Numbered from the stretch's first letter, positions 10,332 through 25,289 are shown. The stretch is DNA of 64,000 bases from Rhineura floridana (GCF_030035675.1 NC_084482.1:221735943-221799942), one strand, 5' to 3'. Numbers and translations: made by a program. The notes: generated by a model from the letters alone, not told the origin.

Positions 10332-12238
10332 ATGAGAACATAAGAAGAGCCTGCTGGATCAGGCCAGTGGCCCATCCAGTCCAGCATCCTGTTCTCACAG
10401 TGGCCAACCAGGTGCCTGGGGGAAGCCCGCAAGCAGAACCCGAGTGCAACAACACTCTCCCCTCCTGAGGCTTCCGGCAACTGGTTTTCACAAGCATGCT
10501 GCCTCTGACTAGGGTGGCAGAGCACAGCCATCATGGCTAGTAGCCATTGATAGCCCTGTCCTCCATGAATTTGTCCAATCTTTTAAAGCCATCCAAGCTG
10601 GTGGCCATTACTGCATCTTGTGGGAGCAAATTCCATAGTTTAACTATGCGCTGAGTAAAGAAGTATTTCCTTTTGTCTGTCCTGAATCTTCCAACATTCA
10701 GCTTCTTTGAATGTCCACGAGTTCTAGTATTATGAGAGAGGGAGAAGAACTTTTCTCTATCTACTTTCTCAATGCCATGCATCATTTTATACACTTCTAT
10801 CATGTCTCCTCTGACCCGCCTTTTCTCTAAACTAAAAAGCCCCAACTGTCTTTCCTCGTAAGGGAGTCGCTCCATTCCCTTGATCATTCTGGTTGCCCTC
10901 TTCTGAACCTTTTCCAACTCTATAATACCCTTTTGGAGATGAGGCGACCAGAACGGTACACAGTATTCCAAATGCGGCCGCACCATAGATTTATACAACG
11001 GCATGATGATATCGGCTGTTTTATTTTCAATACCTTTCCTAATTATCCCTAGCATGGAATTTTCCTTTTTCACAGCTGCCACACACTGGGTCGACATTTT
11101 CATCGTGCTGTCCACTACAACCCCGAGGTCTCTCTCCTGGTCGGTCACCGCCAGTTCAGACCGCATGAGCGTATATGTGAAATTCAGATTTTTTGCTCCA
11201 ATATGCATAATTTTAACTTGTTTATATTGAATTGCATTTGCCATTTTTCCGCCCATTCATAAGAACATAAGAACATAAGAAGAGCCTGCTGGATCAGGCC
11301 AGTGGCCCATCTAGTCCAGCATCCTGTTCTCACAGTGGCCAACCAGGTGCCTGGGGGAAGCCCGCAAGCAGGACCCGAGTGCAAGAACACTCTCCCCTCC
11401 TGAGGCTTCCGGCAACTGGTTTTCAGAAGCATGCTGCCTCTGACTAGGGTGGCACAGCACAGCCAGTTTGGAGAGGTCTATTTGGAGTTCTTCGCAATCC
11501 CTCTTTGTTTTAACATCCCTGAACAATTTAGTGTCATCAGCAAACCTGGCCACTTGACTGCTCACTCCTAATTCTAGGTCATTAATGAACAAATTGAAAA
11601 GTACAGGTCCCAATACCGATCCTTGAGGGTCTCCACCTTCTACAGCCCTCCATTAGGAGAACTGTCCATTTATTCCTACTCTCTGCTTTCTGCTTCTTAA
11701 CCAATTCCTTATCCACAAGAGGACCTCTCCTCTGATTGCATGACTGCTAAGCTTCCTCAGACTTTGGTGAGGTACCTTGTCAAATGCTTTTTGAAAGTCT
11801 AAGTACACTATGTCCACTGGATCACCTCTATCTATATGCTTGTTGACACTATAGGTTACTGAGACAAGACTTTCCCTTGCAGAAGCCATGCTGGCTCTGC
11901 TTCAGCAAGGCTTGTTCTTCTATGTGCTTAGTTAATCTAGCTTTAATAATACTTTCTACCAGTTTTCCAGGGACAGAAGTTAAGCTAACTAGCCTGTAAT
12001 TTCCAGGATCCCCCCTAGATCCCTTTTTTAATATTGGCGTTACATTTGCCACTTTCCAGTCCTCAGGCATGGAGGAGGACCCGAGGGACAAATTACATAT
12101 TTTAGTTAGCAGATCAGTCATTTCACATTTGAGTTCTTTGAGAACTCTCGGGTGGATGCCATCCGGGCCCGGTGACTTGTCAGTTTTTATATTGTCCATT
12201 AAGCCTAGAGCTTCCTCTCTTGTTACCACTATTTGTCA
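10332..12238 (-). mobile_element. CR1 LINE, truncated, with a second CR1 fragment inside
   Basis: Minus-strand frames encode CR1 reverse transcriptase: SPGPDGIHPRVLKEL and PILKKGSRGDPGNYR in 11849-12229, FADDTKL in the next block, then the C-terminal region (ERDLGVVVD, LEYCVPFWSPH, LWNLLPQ) in 10537-11256. The 3' UTR follows to 10332 (GGATCAGGCC, CCAGCATCCTGTTC). Codons are interrupted in several places and the 5' half (endonuclease) is absent, as usual for a 5'-truncated LINE. Units B and C lack it at the equivalent sites (near 28630 and 44960). Confidence 0.92.
11262..11466 (-). mobile_element. CR1 3'-UTR fragment nested in the CR1
   Basis: About 200 bp of CR1 3' end (AAGAACATAAGAAGAGCC ... 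GGGTGGCACAGCACAGCC), nearly the same as 10334-10530, splits the reverse transcriptase frame just after DLSKL. Same orientation as its host. No clear target duplication was found. Confidence 0.8.
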
Positions 12239-12636
12239 CTATTATATCCATGATGAAAAGGGCCCAATAATAAAAGCCTGAAATGATTCACAATGTGGAG
12301 AAGACACTCTGTGGTGAGCAGGAATTAAGGCTTTGCGGAAGCAGAAGCAGAGTTGAGAGGCGAGGGGTCCAAGATGGGTGAAATTCCTGGGGGTGGCTAA
12401 AGACACAACAGGTGCCCAAGCATGGAGAAAAGTCTGGAAGAAACTGGAGAATGTTCTGAGAGAGATTTGGGGCCTTTAAGGCCTTTTGCAGATCAAGCAT
12501 TGTGGGGGAAAACAACAGAGGAAAGGGACGTGCCATTTATTGATTTGGATTGAGGCTGCTTATAATATTCAAACCTCTGGAACCCAAATTGGCATGAAGA
12601 GTGAAATCCCTCCCATCCCTCGTCTCTCCCCTGCAG
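12239..12636. other. 5' flank of gene A first coding exon
   Basis: Conserved with 28625-29023 and 44950-45352. No repeat of known type seen. It ends in a good acceptor (CTCTCCCCTGCAG), so a further noncoding exon must lie upstream; I could not locate it or a promoter. Confidence 0.5.
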
Positions 12637-12807
12637 GCCCTTGAGAGCTGCTCCCTACGAAACGTGCATCGTGGTGAAAGCTGTGGGAGTCCCAGAGCTG
12701 GCCTAGTTTACTCCTCCCTCTCAGGCAGCGCCATGGCCTCAGAGGCACCATCCGGATTGTCTCTTCTGTGGGATAGAGTGGAAAGAGCAGCCGGGCAGCC
12801 CAATCAG
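12637..12807 (+). CDS. Gene A exon with start codon (coding 12733-12807)
   Basis: The exon follows CCCCTGCAG and ends before GTAAGG. The ATG at 12733 (context CAGCGCCATGG, near-Kozak) opens 25 codons beginning MASEAPSGLSLLWDRVE and ending at a phase-0 boundary; 12637-12732 is 5' UTR. Genes B and C have the same exon of 75 coding nt at 29120 and 45449. The leader matches no domain I know; such short leaders before the KRAB exon are normal in KRAB-ZNF genes. The frame joins KRAB exon 13814 without a shift. Confidence 0.85.
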
Positions 12808-12907
12808 GTAAGGGAAGGATCATTGGGGGAGAGACTGAGGGGACAGCTGGGGTGGATCTCCCTGAGCGTACTGGGGAGGGCTCTGGGAGAATACTACCTC
12901 TGAGGCT

Positions 12908-13960
<1,053 letters not shown>

Positions 13961-14064
13961 TGACTGATGAATGTTGAAGGTATGGATTTAGCACCTGTGC
14001 TATTTAACCTTCCACTGCAGGGATGCTGTCGTGGAAATGGGTGCCTGGGCCCTGGATATTTGGG

Positions 14065-14275
14065 GAGGGACTGCAGCTCAGAAGGGGAACAGCTGCTTTG
14101 CATGTATAAGGTCCGAGGTTTAGTCCCTGGCAGCTCCAAGAGGGGTGAAAGGATCTGGTAGGAGGTGCTGGGAAAGGTCTTTCTCTGCCTGACATCCACA
14201 GCTAGTTGCTGTAAGCAGGCGGGTCTAGATGGACCAATTCTCTGATCTGGTAGAACGCAACTTCCTCTGTTCTTG
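14065..14275 (+). mobile_element. Old tRNA-derived SINE (unit A intron 2)
   Basis: tRNA-like head (GACTGCAGCTCAG, CTGCTTTGCATG, AAGGTCCGAGGTTTAGTCC) followed by a body ending CTAGATGGACCAATTCTCTG and AACTTCCTCTGTTC, a layout common in squamates and turtles. Paralogues at 30510-30710 (shortened head) and 46875-47085. Confidence 0.7.
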
Positions 14276-15059
14276 GGGCTTTTTGATCATTCAGTGCGAA
14301 AAGTGCCTCTACCTGGCGCCTTCTGCTGCCCCGTGATGAAAAATCTTACCTTGCAGCAGAAGGAAGAGTGGTCAGGAGCTCCCAAACTCCAGCAGAGCAT
14401 CTTCTCCTGCATCCTCAGCAGATGATTGACACTCTGTGCCTTGTACTGTAAACCCCCAGTGGGAAGAGATGCTCCCGGGAGCACCCGCTGCCTCCTCCCT
14501 CTGCCTTCCTCTGCCCAAAGGTCAGCTTTTCTCTTTGAAGCAGGAAGAAGCGGCAGTTTGGAGAAGAGGACGAGGAGGTGGAGGCTACAGTTTGTAGGGA
14601 ATGACTTCCAGAAGACAGGACAGAGAGCAAGATTTAGCTTTGCCAGCCCTGGTGGGAAGTCTGGAAGCAGAACTGGAGCACAGAGACTCTTTGACTCAGG
14701 CAGAGACACAGCAAAGGCAGCAGGCAAGAAGGTCCCCGAGAAAGGCTCCCTGGCAGCTAGAACAAGGGCCGTTCCCTCAGCTAGCAGAGATCCCGGGAAG
14801 CAGGAATTGCAGCAGCGCCCTTGAAAGGGGACCTTTGCTGCAGCAGGAAAGGGTCCAGAGAAGGCAGGAATTTCCATATTGAAATGCCTGGCTGATTTTT
14901 AATTAATTTAATAAATTTTGGCTGGGACCCAATGATAATGTGGGACATGTTCAGTAAGAACCAACTGTCATTGTTCTAAAAGCCAGACCCACAGCTGCTG
15001 GGCTTGGGTAATCACGGGGCCACACCCACACCAGACTTGATTTCACTTGAGACAGTCAT
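14276..15059. other. Gene A intron 2, no gene seen
   Basis: 14276-14870 is conserved with 30711-31310 and 47086-47690 and is moderately GC-rich. Open frames on both strands are not accompanied by splice or domain signals. From about 14875 the sequence departs from units B and C. Confidence 0.5.
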
Positions 15060-15236
15060 GGCTTCCCTCAGAGAATCCTGGGAAATGTAGTTAGTGAAGG
15101 GTGCTGAGAGTTGCTAGGAGACGCCCTGTTCCCCTCACAGAGCGTCAATCAGAGTGGCTAACTGTTAAACCAGTCTGGCCACTGGAGCTCTCTCAGTGGA
15201 ATAGGAGTCTCCTCTCAGCACCCTTCACAAACTACA
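15060..15236. mobile_element. Truncated MITE with inverted arms
   Basis: The left arm (GTAGTTAGTGAAGGGTGCTG near 15090) and the right arm (CAGCACCCTTCACAAACTAC near 15215) are inverted repeats; the right end is cut at the junction with BovB sequence. Family inferred from the squamate MITEs with AATCCTGGGAA ... GTAGTT arms. Confidence 0.6.
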
Positions 15237-17288
15237 ATATGATCTGTGGTGCCTCTTCCCTTTCTAAATCTAGCTTGGATGTCTGGCGTTTCTCGCTCCA
15301 TATATGGTAAGAGCCTTTGTTGTAGAATCTTGAGCATTACTTTACTTGCATGGGATATTAAGGCAATAGTTCGATAATTACTGCATTTCCTGGGATCCCC
15401 TTTCTTTGGAATCGGGATGTATATGGAACACTTCCAGCCTGTGGGCCATTGTTTAGTTTTCCATATTTCTTGACAGATGTTTGTCAAAATTTGGACAGAT
15501 TCAGTCTCAGTAGCTTGTAGCCATCTGTTCCTGATCATTTGTTTCCTCCAAGTATTTTAAGAGCAGCTTTCACCTCGCATTCTAAAATTTCTGGTTCTTC
15601 ATCATGTGGCTCCTCCGTGAATGAATCTGTCATCTTTGCATCTCTTTTATAGAGTTCTTCAGGGTATTGCTTCCATCTTCCTTTTATTTCATCTTGGTCA
15701 GTCAGTGTGTTCCCCTGTTGATTATTCAACATCTCTACTCTTGGTTTAAATTTCCCTTTCATTTCTCTAATCTTTTGGAACAGGGCTCTTGTTTTTCCCT
15801 TTTTGTTGTCCTCTTCTATTTCTATACAATAACTATTGAAACAGTTCTCTTTGTCCCTACCTGCTAGTCGCTGTATTGTTGCATTTAGGGTTCTGACTGT
15901 GTTTCTGTCTCCTTTTGCTTTCCTTTTCTCTTTAACCATTTTAAGAGTTTCTTCAGTCATCCATTGAAGTTTTTCTCTCTTTTGAACTAGAGGTATTGTC
16001 TTTTTGCATTCTTCCCTGATAATGTGTCTGAGTTCACTCTATAGTTCTTCTGGTTCTCTGTCAACTAAGTTTAAAGCCTCAAACCTGTTCCTTATTTGAT
16101 CTTTATATTTTTCTGGGATTTTATTTAAATTGTATTTTGACATTGTGATTACTTTGTTGTTCTTCTTTAGCTTTACTCTGATTTTCGATATGACCAGTTC
16201 ATGATCTGTACCACAGTCTGCTCCTGGTGTTGTTTTCGCAGAAAGTATGGAACTTCTCCATCTTCTGTTGCCCGTTATATAATCAATTTGATTCCCATAT
16301 TGACCATCTGGTGATGTCCACGTGTACAGTCGTCTTTTCGGTTGCTCAAAAAATGTGTTTGCAAGAAACAAATTATTGGCTTCACAGAATTCAATAAGTC
16401 TGTCTCCTGCTTCATTTCTGTCTCCTAAGCCCCATTTCCCCACAATTCCTAGTTCTTCTCTGTTCCCTGCTTTTGCATTCCAGTCCCCCATGATTATCAT
16501 CTTATCTTGTTTTGGTGTGTGATCAATTTCCTCCTGTACTTCTGCGTAATATCTCTCCAATTCTTCTTCTTCTACGTTTGATGTTGGAGCGTAGACTTGG
16601 ATGATGGCTATGTCGATAGGTTTCCCATTTAATCTCATTGATATCACTCGCTCAGACCTTGCGTTGTAGCTCCTAATTGCTTTTGCTACAGTACTTCTCA
16701 CTATTAAAGCAACCTCATTTCTTCTTGATTTCTCATTTCCTGCATAAAGTATTTTGTAGTTGCCTGATTGAAAATTCCCGTCCATTTTAATTCACTCACG
16801 TCAAGTATTGTAACATTGATGCGTTCCATTTCTTGCTTGACAATTTCTAACTTTCCCTGGTTCATGCTTCTCACATTCCATGTTGCTATCGTGTGCGTCC
16901 TACAACTCCGGACTCTACTTTCACATCTGTGCGCATCAGCCTCTGGGCTTCCTTTCAGCTTTGAGCCAGCTGCGTCATTAGTCACAGCGCTGCTCATACT
17001 TGTCCTTTGTTCTTCCCCAGTAGCTCGGTGAGTGCCTTCTGACCTGGGGGTCTCATCTTCCAGCAGTATCTCATATTGCATTTTGGATACTCTGTTCATA
17101 GTGTTTTCATGGTAAGAGATATTCAGAGGTGGTTTACCATTGCCTTCCTCTGAGTTTGGATGCATCTTAGTCTGGTGTCTCAGCTTTGACCATTCCGCCA
17201 TGGGTGCCCCTGCTAGGAGTCTAGCCTCTTGGTCTAGACTCCTGACGGCATTGCTCTCAGCTTCTTCAACACTCTCAAACCCCCTCAT
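15237..17288 (-). mobile_element. BovB/RTE LINE fragment
   Basis: Minus-strand frames give a BovB-type polyprotein. It starts with an N-terminal extension and the endonuclease opening TIATWNVRSMNQGKLEIVK (16704-17288), then the core with QVYAPTSN, IIMGDWNAKAGN, YTWTSPDG and GTDHELVISKIRVK (16039-16785), a linker (15535-15960), and the start of reverse transcriptase with SIYIPIPKKGDPRKCSNYRTI (15215-15538). It stops inside reverse transcriptase, so the 3' part is missing. This is not normal 5' truncation and points to a later deletion or recombination. Several stops and shifts. Absent from units B and C. Confidence 0.92.
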
Positions 17289-17542
17289 TACGTTAAGGTT
17301 GGCATCCTAAAGGGGTATGGCTGGAAGAACAAGATCTAATTGTACAGGGGTTGATGAAGCTGGATTGGTTTCCACAGTGTCACTGAACTGAGGTTTTTGA
17401 ACAGTTTCTTGTCCACAAGAGACATTTGGATCTACATGTCCCTGTGCTATTCATCTCCAGGAGATCTAAGATCGTTCTTTGTTTTGGAGAGAGGAGAATA
17501 ATTTCAGTTCAGAACTAACTAGCTTATCTGTATCTTTGAAAG
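17289..17542. other. Gene A intron segment with a small misplaced duplicate
   Basis: 17318-17356 repeats part of the downstream block at 17570-17606 (GGCTGGAAGAACAAGATC ... TTGATGAAG). After that the sequence resumes homology with unit B at 35215. Confidence 0.6.
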
Positions 17543-17670
17543 AAATGTCAAACCTGGGCTTAGTCTCTTGGCTGGAAGAACAAGATCTAATTGTACAGGG
17601 CTTTGATGAAGGGGAGAGATCAGTCGGGCATTCCCCTTACGGTTCAGAGCATCATTGCAAACTTGTGTAG
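17543..17670 (+). other. KRAB-B-like candidate exon, unit A
   Basis: After an acceptor-like TATCTTTGAAAG the frame, entered in phase 1 as after the KRAB A exon, reads E then MSNLGLVSWLEEQDLIVQG ... and stops at 17668. NLGLVSWLEEQ resembles the KRAB B core (KPDLISRLEQGE). The frame and its stop are kept in all three units (35399-35526, 54869-54996). It could be a terminal exon making a KRAB-only protein of about 109 residues, or a relic. No donor was found. Confidence 0.4.
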
Positions 17671-17729
17671 TGTCGGTCTTTGGCCATCCCTGTCTTAGCT
17701 CAGCTAAGTTTAATCCCTTGAATCTTCAG

Positions 17730-17850
17730 GTGGAACTTGGAAGGGTCATTATCTGAAAACCTGCAGAGCAGCTGCCAGCCAGTATAGACAGTATTGAGCT
17801 AGAGGGACCAGTGGTCTGATTCAGTATATCACAGTTTCTTTTGTTCTTAT
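17730..17850 (+). mobile_element. 3' part of a tRNA-derived SINE
   Basis: GAAAACCTGCAGAGCAGCTGCCAGCCAG ... TTGAGCTAGAGGGACCAGTGGTCTGA matches the tail of the tRNA-SINE family also seen at 14065. Paralogues at 35585-35703 and 55050-55173. Confidence 0.65.
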
Positions 17851-18059
17851 ATTTCTGTCTGACCACTTTTGACTGCAGTCAAATTATTAAGAATCAAGGA
17901 GAAGTGAGCTGTGCCCAATTTGTCCTGTTCTGCAGATTTGCTGCCCTTCCCTTCCTCCTCACCCCACTGCTTATTGCCTATTATTTTAGAAATGTATATC
18001 ACAGTTGTATGGCAGTAGGAGGAAATCCAGACAAATCTGGGCTTAGTGACATCAAGTGT

Positions 18060-18232
18060 TATATGTGTTTTAAATAGTTTTAAGTATTTAAATTGTGTCT
18101 TAAATTGTTTTAAAAAGATGTGTTTTAAATTTGTATATTTGTTTTTAATGTTTTTAGGTACTGTAAACCACCCAGAGAGCTTTGGCTATGGGGCAGTATA
18201 TAAATACAATCAGTCAATCAATCAATAAATAT
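18060..18232 (+). mobile_element. L2 3' end, unit A only
   Basis: CTGTAAACCACCCAGAGAGC, GGGGCAGTATATAAATAC and a (CAAT)n tail mark the 3' end of an L2 LINE. The equivalent position in B (about 35920) continues without it. Confidence 0.8.
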
Positions 18233-18281
18233 GGACCTGTTTCTGGTCAAAAGTAACTAGTTTTGTCTATTTCCTTCAAAG

Positions 18282-18359
18282 AGTCGGACCTCCATTCGTG
18301 TTGGGAAGAAAGAGAAGATGCCTTTATCCTGGATCCCAAAGAAGAGGCGACATCAACAG
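18282..18359 (+). CDS. Gene A linker exon after KRAB A
   Basis: 78 nt between TTTCCTTCAAAG and GTAGAT, phase 1 to phase 1. It encodes ESDLHSCWEEREDAFILDPK and EEATST. The genes B and C versions are 75 nt. SDLHSCWEEREDAFILD is loosely like a KRAB B box (PDLIS-LEE-ED-F). Phase agreement on both sides and conservation in three units support it as coding. Confidence 0.8.
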
Positions 18360-18497
18360 GTAGATGTTCAGCTGCGTTGTGAGGGCCTTTTTGGTTTGGG
18401 AATTGTAGGATTGTTCGGTTCCTGTGTGATATCATTCCTTGCAGATTAATTAACCCATCAGGGTGTGAGTTCTCCTGGAGGACGTCTTAGATGTCTT

Positions 18498-18650
18498 TAA
18501 GAACATAAGAAGAGCCTGTTGGATCAGGCCAATGGCCCCTCTAGTGCAGCATGCCTATGGGAAGCAAGCAGACAGGACCTGAATGCAACTGTTGCTCCCT
18601 CCTGCAGTTCCCAGCAACTGATATTTAGAAGTATCCTGTCCCTTACTGTC
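18498..18650 (-). mobile_element. CR1 3' fragment (unit A intron 3)
   Basis: AAGAACATAAGAAGAGCC, TTGGATCAGGCCAATGGCCC and GCAGCATGCCTATGGGAAG are CR1 3'-UTR sequence. Shorter, more eroded paralogues at 33592-33665 and 50065-50120. Confidence 0.75.
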
Positions 18651-18654
18651 TGGG

Positions 18655-18835
18655 TCTTTTTGCTTTATGTACAGTTTCCTGTCCACAAGTGACATTTGGA
18701 TATACATACCCTTGTGCTATTCAACTATAGGAGATCTAAGATCTTTCTTTGTTTTGGAGCAGGGAGAATAATTTCAGTTCAGAATTGATTAGTTTATCTG
18801 TATCTTTGAAAGAAATTTCAAAACTGTGCTCAGGT
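18655..18835 (+). repeat. Second copy of intron block (duplicate of 17390-17570)
   Basis: ACAGTTTCCTGTCCACAAG, GATCTAAGATCTTTCTTTG and ATCTTTGAAAGAAATTTCAAA repeat the 17390-17570 block within the same intron, but the KRAB-B-like frame is cut short. Units B and C have one copy each. Confidence 0.75.
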
Positions 18836-18972
18836 AATCTTGGTTTCATCTGGGAATGCAAAGACAAAAGAGGAGGAATTATGGAAATGTAAAAATAAAG
18901 AAGCAGATAATTGGGCTTGATCTGTGAATTGAAATTCCAATGCTTTTTTTCAACCCTCTTCCCCCTCAGCAG

Positions 18973-21300
<2,328 letters not shown>

Positions 21301-21620
21301 CTTCATCTTGCAGGCTACATAGATTAAAGCCCTATACAGGTTGGGGCCAGGATGCTTAATAAATTATCTCACCTATTATATATGCAGCCCATCACTGAAA
21401 CCTGCAGAGGATGGCCTCTTACGCATACCATCTCATTAGGAAGTCCACTGTGCATGATAGAGAAACCTGGCCTTTTGTGTGGTGGCATCTACTTTTTTGA
21501 ACTTCCTCCTGATACATATCAGACAGGTGTTTTTTTTGTGTGGTGCCTATAGAAGACCTTCCTTTTTCAACAAACCTTTTAAGTGCAGAGCTTTATTACT
21601 GTTTCTGTGGGATTTTAAAA

Positions 21621-21925
21621 GGTAAAGGTGTCCCCGCACTTATAGGGCGAGTCGTTTCTGACTCTTAGGGTGACGTCTTGCGACGTTTACTAGGCAGACC
21701 GCATATTTGAGGTGGGACTGCCAGTTCCTTCCCCGGTCTTTCTTTACCCCCCAGCATATGCCGGGCACTCATTTAACTGACCACGGATGGATGGGAAGCT
21801 GAGTGGACCTCGACCCCTTTTACCGGAGATTTGAGTTCCTCCTTCCGTTGGAATCGAACTCCGGCCGTGAGCAGAGCTTCGGCTGCGTTACTGCCGCTTA
21901 CCACTCTGCATCATGGAGGGTCTGT
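21621..21925 (-). mobile_element. tRNA-derived SINE, Sauria-SINE type (after gene A)
   Basis: Same element and same target as at 2965 (flanks GTGGGATTTTAAAA at 21607-21620 and GTGGGATTTTAAGA from 21926), so it was copied with the unit. Confidence 0.85.
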
Positions 21926-22022
21926 GTGGGATTTTAAGATGTTTTTAATTGGTTTGCATATGAAATGTTTTTTTATTGTTGGTATTTTTGAGATACTTTC
22001 TGGGAAGTGATTTCTAAATGAA

Positions 22023-22028
22023 AATAAA
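22023..22028 (+). promoter_or_regulatory. Probable poly(A) signal of gene A
   Basis: AATAAA in the block conserved in all four units, about 1.1 kb past the stop. Confidence 0.5.
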
Positions 22029-23551
22029 ATAATACTAGTCCTTGTTTCTAATGGTCTCCTTACTCAGTGTTTTCATATAGTTTAGCATACCTTTAACTGT
22101 CGATTTTATTCATTTTTTAGTGTTTGTTAAATGTTGATTTTTATTGATCATTTTAATGTACATTTTATATTCTTTATAAATTTCTGCAGTGTACACATTT
22201 AATTAATATAAATAAAAAGTATTTTTGTGTATAACATGGTTTTTATTTTGCTTGGATATTTTTTGTATTGGCTATTCTAACGTCTTTCATAAAGTAACAT
22301 GAATTCACTAGTTTTCTGCTGATGTATTTTAAATACATTTTCCAAACAGATTTCACTCCGCAGTTGCATCTGGTCTCAGTCCTATTTCCTAGCAGGCAAA
22401 TGAACGACCTCACTTGTATCTGGTGCTCACCGAGAAAAGGAGTGAGAATTGTGTTTTGTCAGTGGTCACATAGCCAGAATGGCTTCTCTAGGGCAAAGAA
22501 GGGCCTTTAGGAAAGGCAGCAAAGCTGCAGAGAATCTGTGCTTAAGTTATTGTAGTAGGCAGTTTGTTGGCATAGATAGTTCGGGCCAGATATATCAATG
22601 GTCTGGTAACTTCAAACTAATTCATGTTGTGTAACTAATCCATGTTATGCAATTGTTAGTGATGCTTCCCTGTATTTTCTCTGTGGGAAGCAGTATGCCT
22701 CTGAATGCCATTTTCTGGGAATCACAAGTGTGAAGATTACTGACTGGGAGGTCAGTAGCTCAACTGCTGAACTCGGGGACCAGGTTTCTTGAAGGACTCC
22801 CTGTTCCTGTCCCCTCCTGCCTCTTCCTTGGGATCTAGCCAGTAAAAGTGATTAGACTGGTGAGCTAGTGTTATTGTTGTTGTTCCCAATGTAAATAACA
22901 AGTGCATGTCAGGACCCCACTAGGGATCAGCTGCCCTGCACCTTCAATTTAGTGTTGCAAAGCTCATCATGGAATTGTTTATTGCATGATTGGTATCTCC
23001 TCTAGTTTGGCCCTCAGACTGGCAGTGGCTGTCCAAGTCCTGTTCTCCAGCCTTCTTGCCTGAGAGCCTTTTGACTGGAAAGTTCTTCGCCTCCACCTCA
23101 TGCACTCTGCCCAATGAGTAGGAGTCCCTCCCACAGGTTCCAGACTTTAATAACCTTGATTTTGAAAGTAGTTGTGTCAGAAACTCATTTCACAGAAAGC
23201 AAACTGGTGAGGTTTGGCCCAGAACTTGAATACAAGGCAGAGGTGGAGTCTGAGCCCAAGCACACAGGAGTACTTCTTTGAACCCAGTTTTTTTCCTGTG
23301 ATAGCACATCTATTTCACAGAAGGCAAACTCTATTTCTCTCCCCCTTCTGCCAGCCGACTTGCCCCTCCAATCTCTCTCTCTCCCTCCCCAATTCACCAG
23401 CCATTCACAACCTGGTAGCAGCATCAATAGCGTTGCATAGTGGACCTACAAACAGCAAGAAAGGGTATTGCTGATCACCCCAGAGGTTCCTGGGTCATCC
23501 TGTGTTATCTCCCATTTCCCAACACAAAGAGAGGCAGCAACATGTGTGTTT
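22029..23551. other. Intergenic A/B, AT-rich then apparently unique sequence
   Basis: Paralogous to 3374-4903. No gene or recognised repeat found; short frames shared between units (for example 23185-23474) overlap on both strands and show no domain. Confidence 0.5.
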
Positions 23552-23794
23552 TAGGGTTGCCAGGTCTCTGGCTTTTTGCCGGAGTCTCCGGCAAAAGGGG
23601 GCCGTCTCCAGCCTCCGTCCATACTTTATTTAAAAAGGTGGATCTCTGGTTTTTCATTGGCCCCCTCAGCCACGCATGCGTGATGGACGCACGCATACAT
23701 TGGGCTGTGGAGGGCCGCCTTCCTGGCTTTCCCTCCCTTTGTCAGGCAGGCTCAGGCAGGCCGCGCGCCGCCGCCGTCTCCTAGCAACCGCTGC

Positions 23795-24147
23795 CGAGAC
23801 GGGGGCCACGCGGCCTGTCAGTCTCAGCAGGAGACGTGGAGGGCAGGCCGGGCCGGCTCCTTCTTAGCCCCGGAGCCGGTTTTCCTGCTCTGGAAAGGGC
23901 GGCCGGCGGCTTCCCCCCCTGCTGTGGGCGCCGCTGGGCAGCAGTGGCAGTGATGGGGCTCGCTCAGCAGTCTCGGGCTGGGGGGGGCATAGTGGCCGCT
24001 GCCGCCCAGCGGCGCCCACAGCAGGAGGGGTGAAGCTGCCGGCCGTCCTTTCAGGAGCAGGAGAACTGGCTCTGGGGTTAAGAAGGAGCCGGACCGGCCT
24101 GCCCTCCACGGCTCCTGCTGAGGCTGATAGGCTGCGTGGGCCCCGTC
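23795..24147. repeat. Large imperfect palindrome, ~145-bp arms
   Basis: Left arm 23795-23942 and right arm 24004-24147 are inverted copies: GTGGAGGGCAGGCCGG pairs with CCGGCCTGCCCTCCAC-type sequence and CTGCTGTGGGCGCCGCTGGG with CCCAGCGGCGCCCACAGCAG. The spacer is about 60 bp. Both sides are bounded by a direct copy of CCGTCTCCTAGCAACCGCTG (23774 and 24143). Very GC- and CpG-rich. Confidence 0.85.
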
Positions 24148-25289
24148 TCCTAGCAACCGCTGCCAAGACGGGGCCCAGCAGTCTCTGATACTCTCATGAT
24201 CTGCTATTTGCTGTTTCATTAATTTTTTTAAAATACAAGATTTATCTTCCTGAAATTTGGTATCGTATTAATTATTGCAGCTTAATAACAATAATAACCA
24301 GGAGTGGTGAGGAAGTACCATTTTAATGACCCCTATAAATTATTTGGCTTAAAAATGAGAACTTGTGGTTGACCATAGACACAGGGTTTTTAAAAGCTTT
24401 TTAGAAGCAACTATCACCACTAACAGCCACCCATAGAATATTTATGTTCTTCATGGTTTCTGTGCACTCCCACATATAGTTTCTGAGGACCCTCACTAAG
24501 CAGTTGTCTCTGTTTTGGAGAGATAGATTAAAGATACCATGTCAGTTGCCCTTCAGAACCAAGCTTTGGGTGCTATAAAAATACCTAACAATTCCAGTAG
24601 TCATACCATTTTTACTAAACATCATCACACCTATCCTCATACCTTATGAGCATTATATTAGAACCAACTATCTCAAATAGGATCTGATGGAGGGCTGAGG
24701 TGCTCTGTCCAGACCTGGAACTTCAGGACCCCTTGGAGGAAAGGGAGCAGGGGACCCTTCCCCAGCAGTTCTCTACCCTGCCAATGAACCTGATATCACT
24801 GATACGTAGCACGCATTCATTCATTTTTCTTTTCCCACTATGAATGTTCCTAGGTCTGGTCAGACTTGTAATATGATGGAACCATTCCATGTATCTGTTG
24901 CTTGTCCCCAATGTTCCAGGAAGGGAGAACTATGTTCCCTTCTGATGTTGTTGTGCTCCCAACTCCCATCAGCCCCACCCAGAATGCCCAGTACATTATG
25001 GGAGTTCAAGTCCAACAACATCTGGTTATCCATCCCTGCTGTAGAAGATTCCAAAGAATACTCCATGCAAATGCAGAACCAATATGTCTGCCTGCACAGC
25101 TGACCACTTTAAAATACAGATACAGGTAAGCAATTTGTTTTTGTGAGCATTATTCATTTAAAACTGTTGTACATATGAAAATTGGCCACACTAAATGCTG
25201 AACTACTAGAAAATTGGATAGTCCTGTATAATTTCCATTTTCAATTGCATGCTCCAAGCAACTGTGGTTGATACAATGTATCATGCATA

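Noticed and set aside
15215-17288. Endonuclease/reverse-transcriptase frames as a new defence or retron-like system
   Set aside because: Sequence and motif order are those of a decayed BovB LINE.
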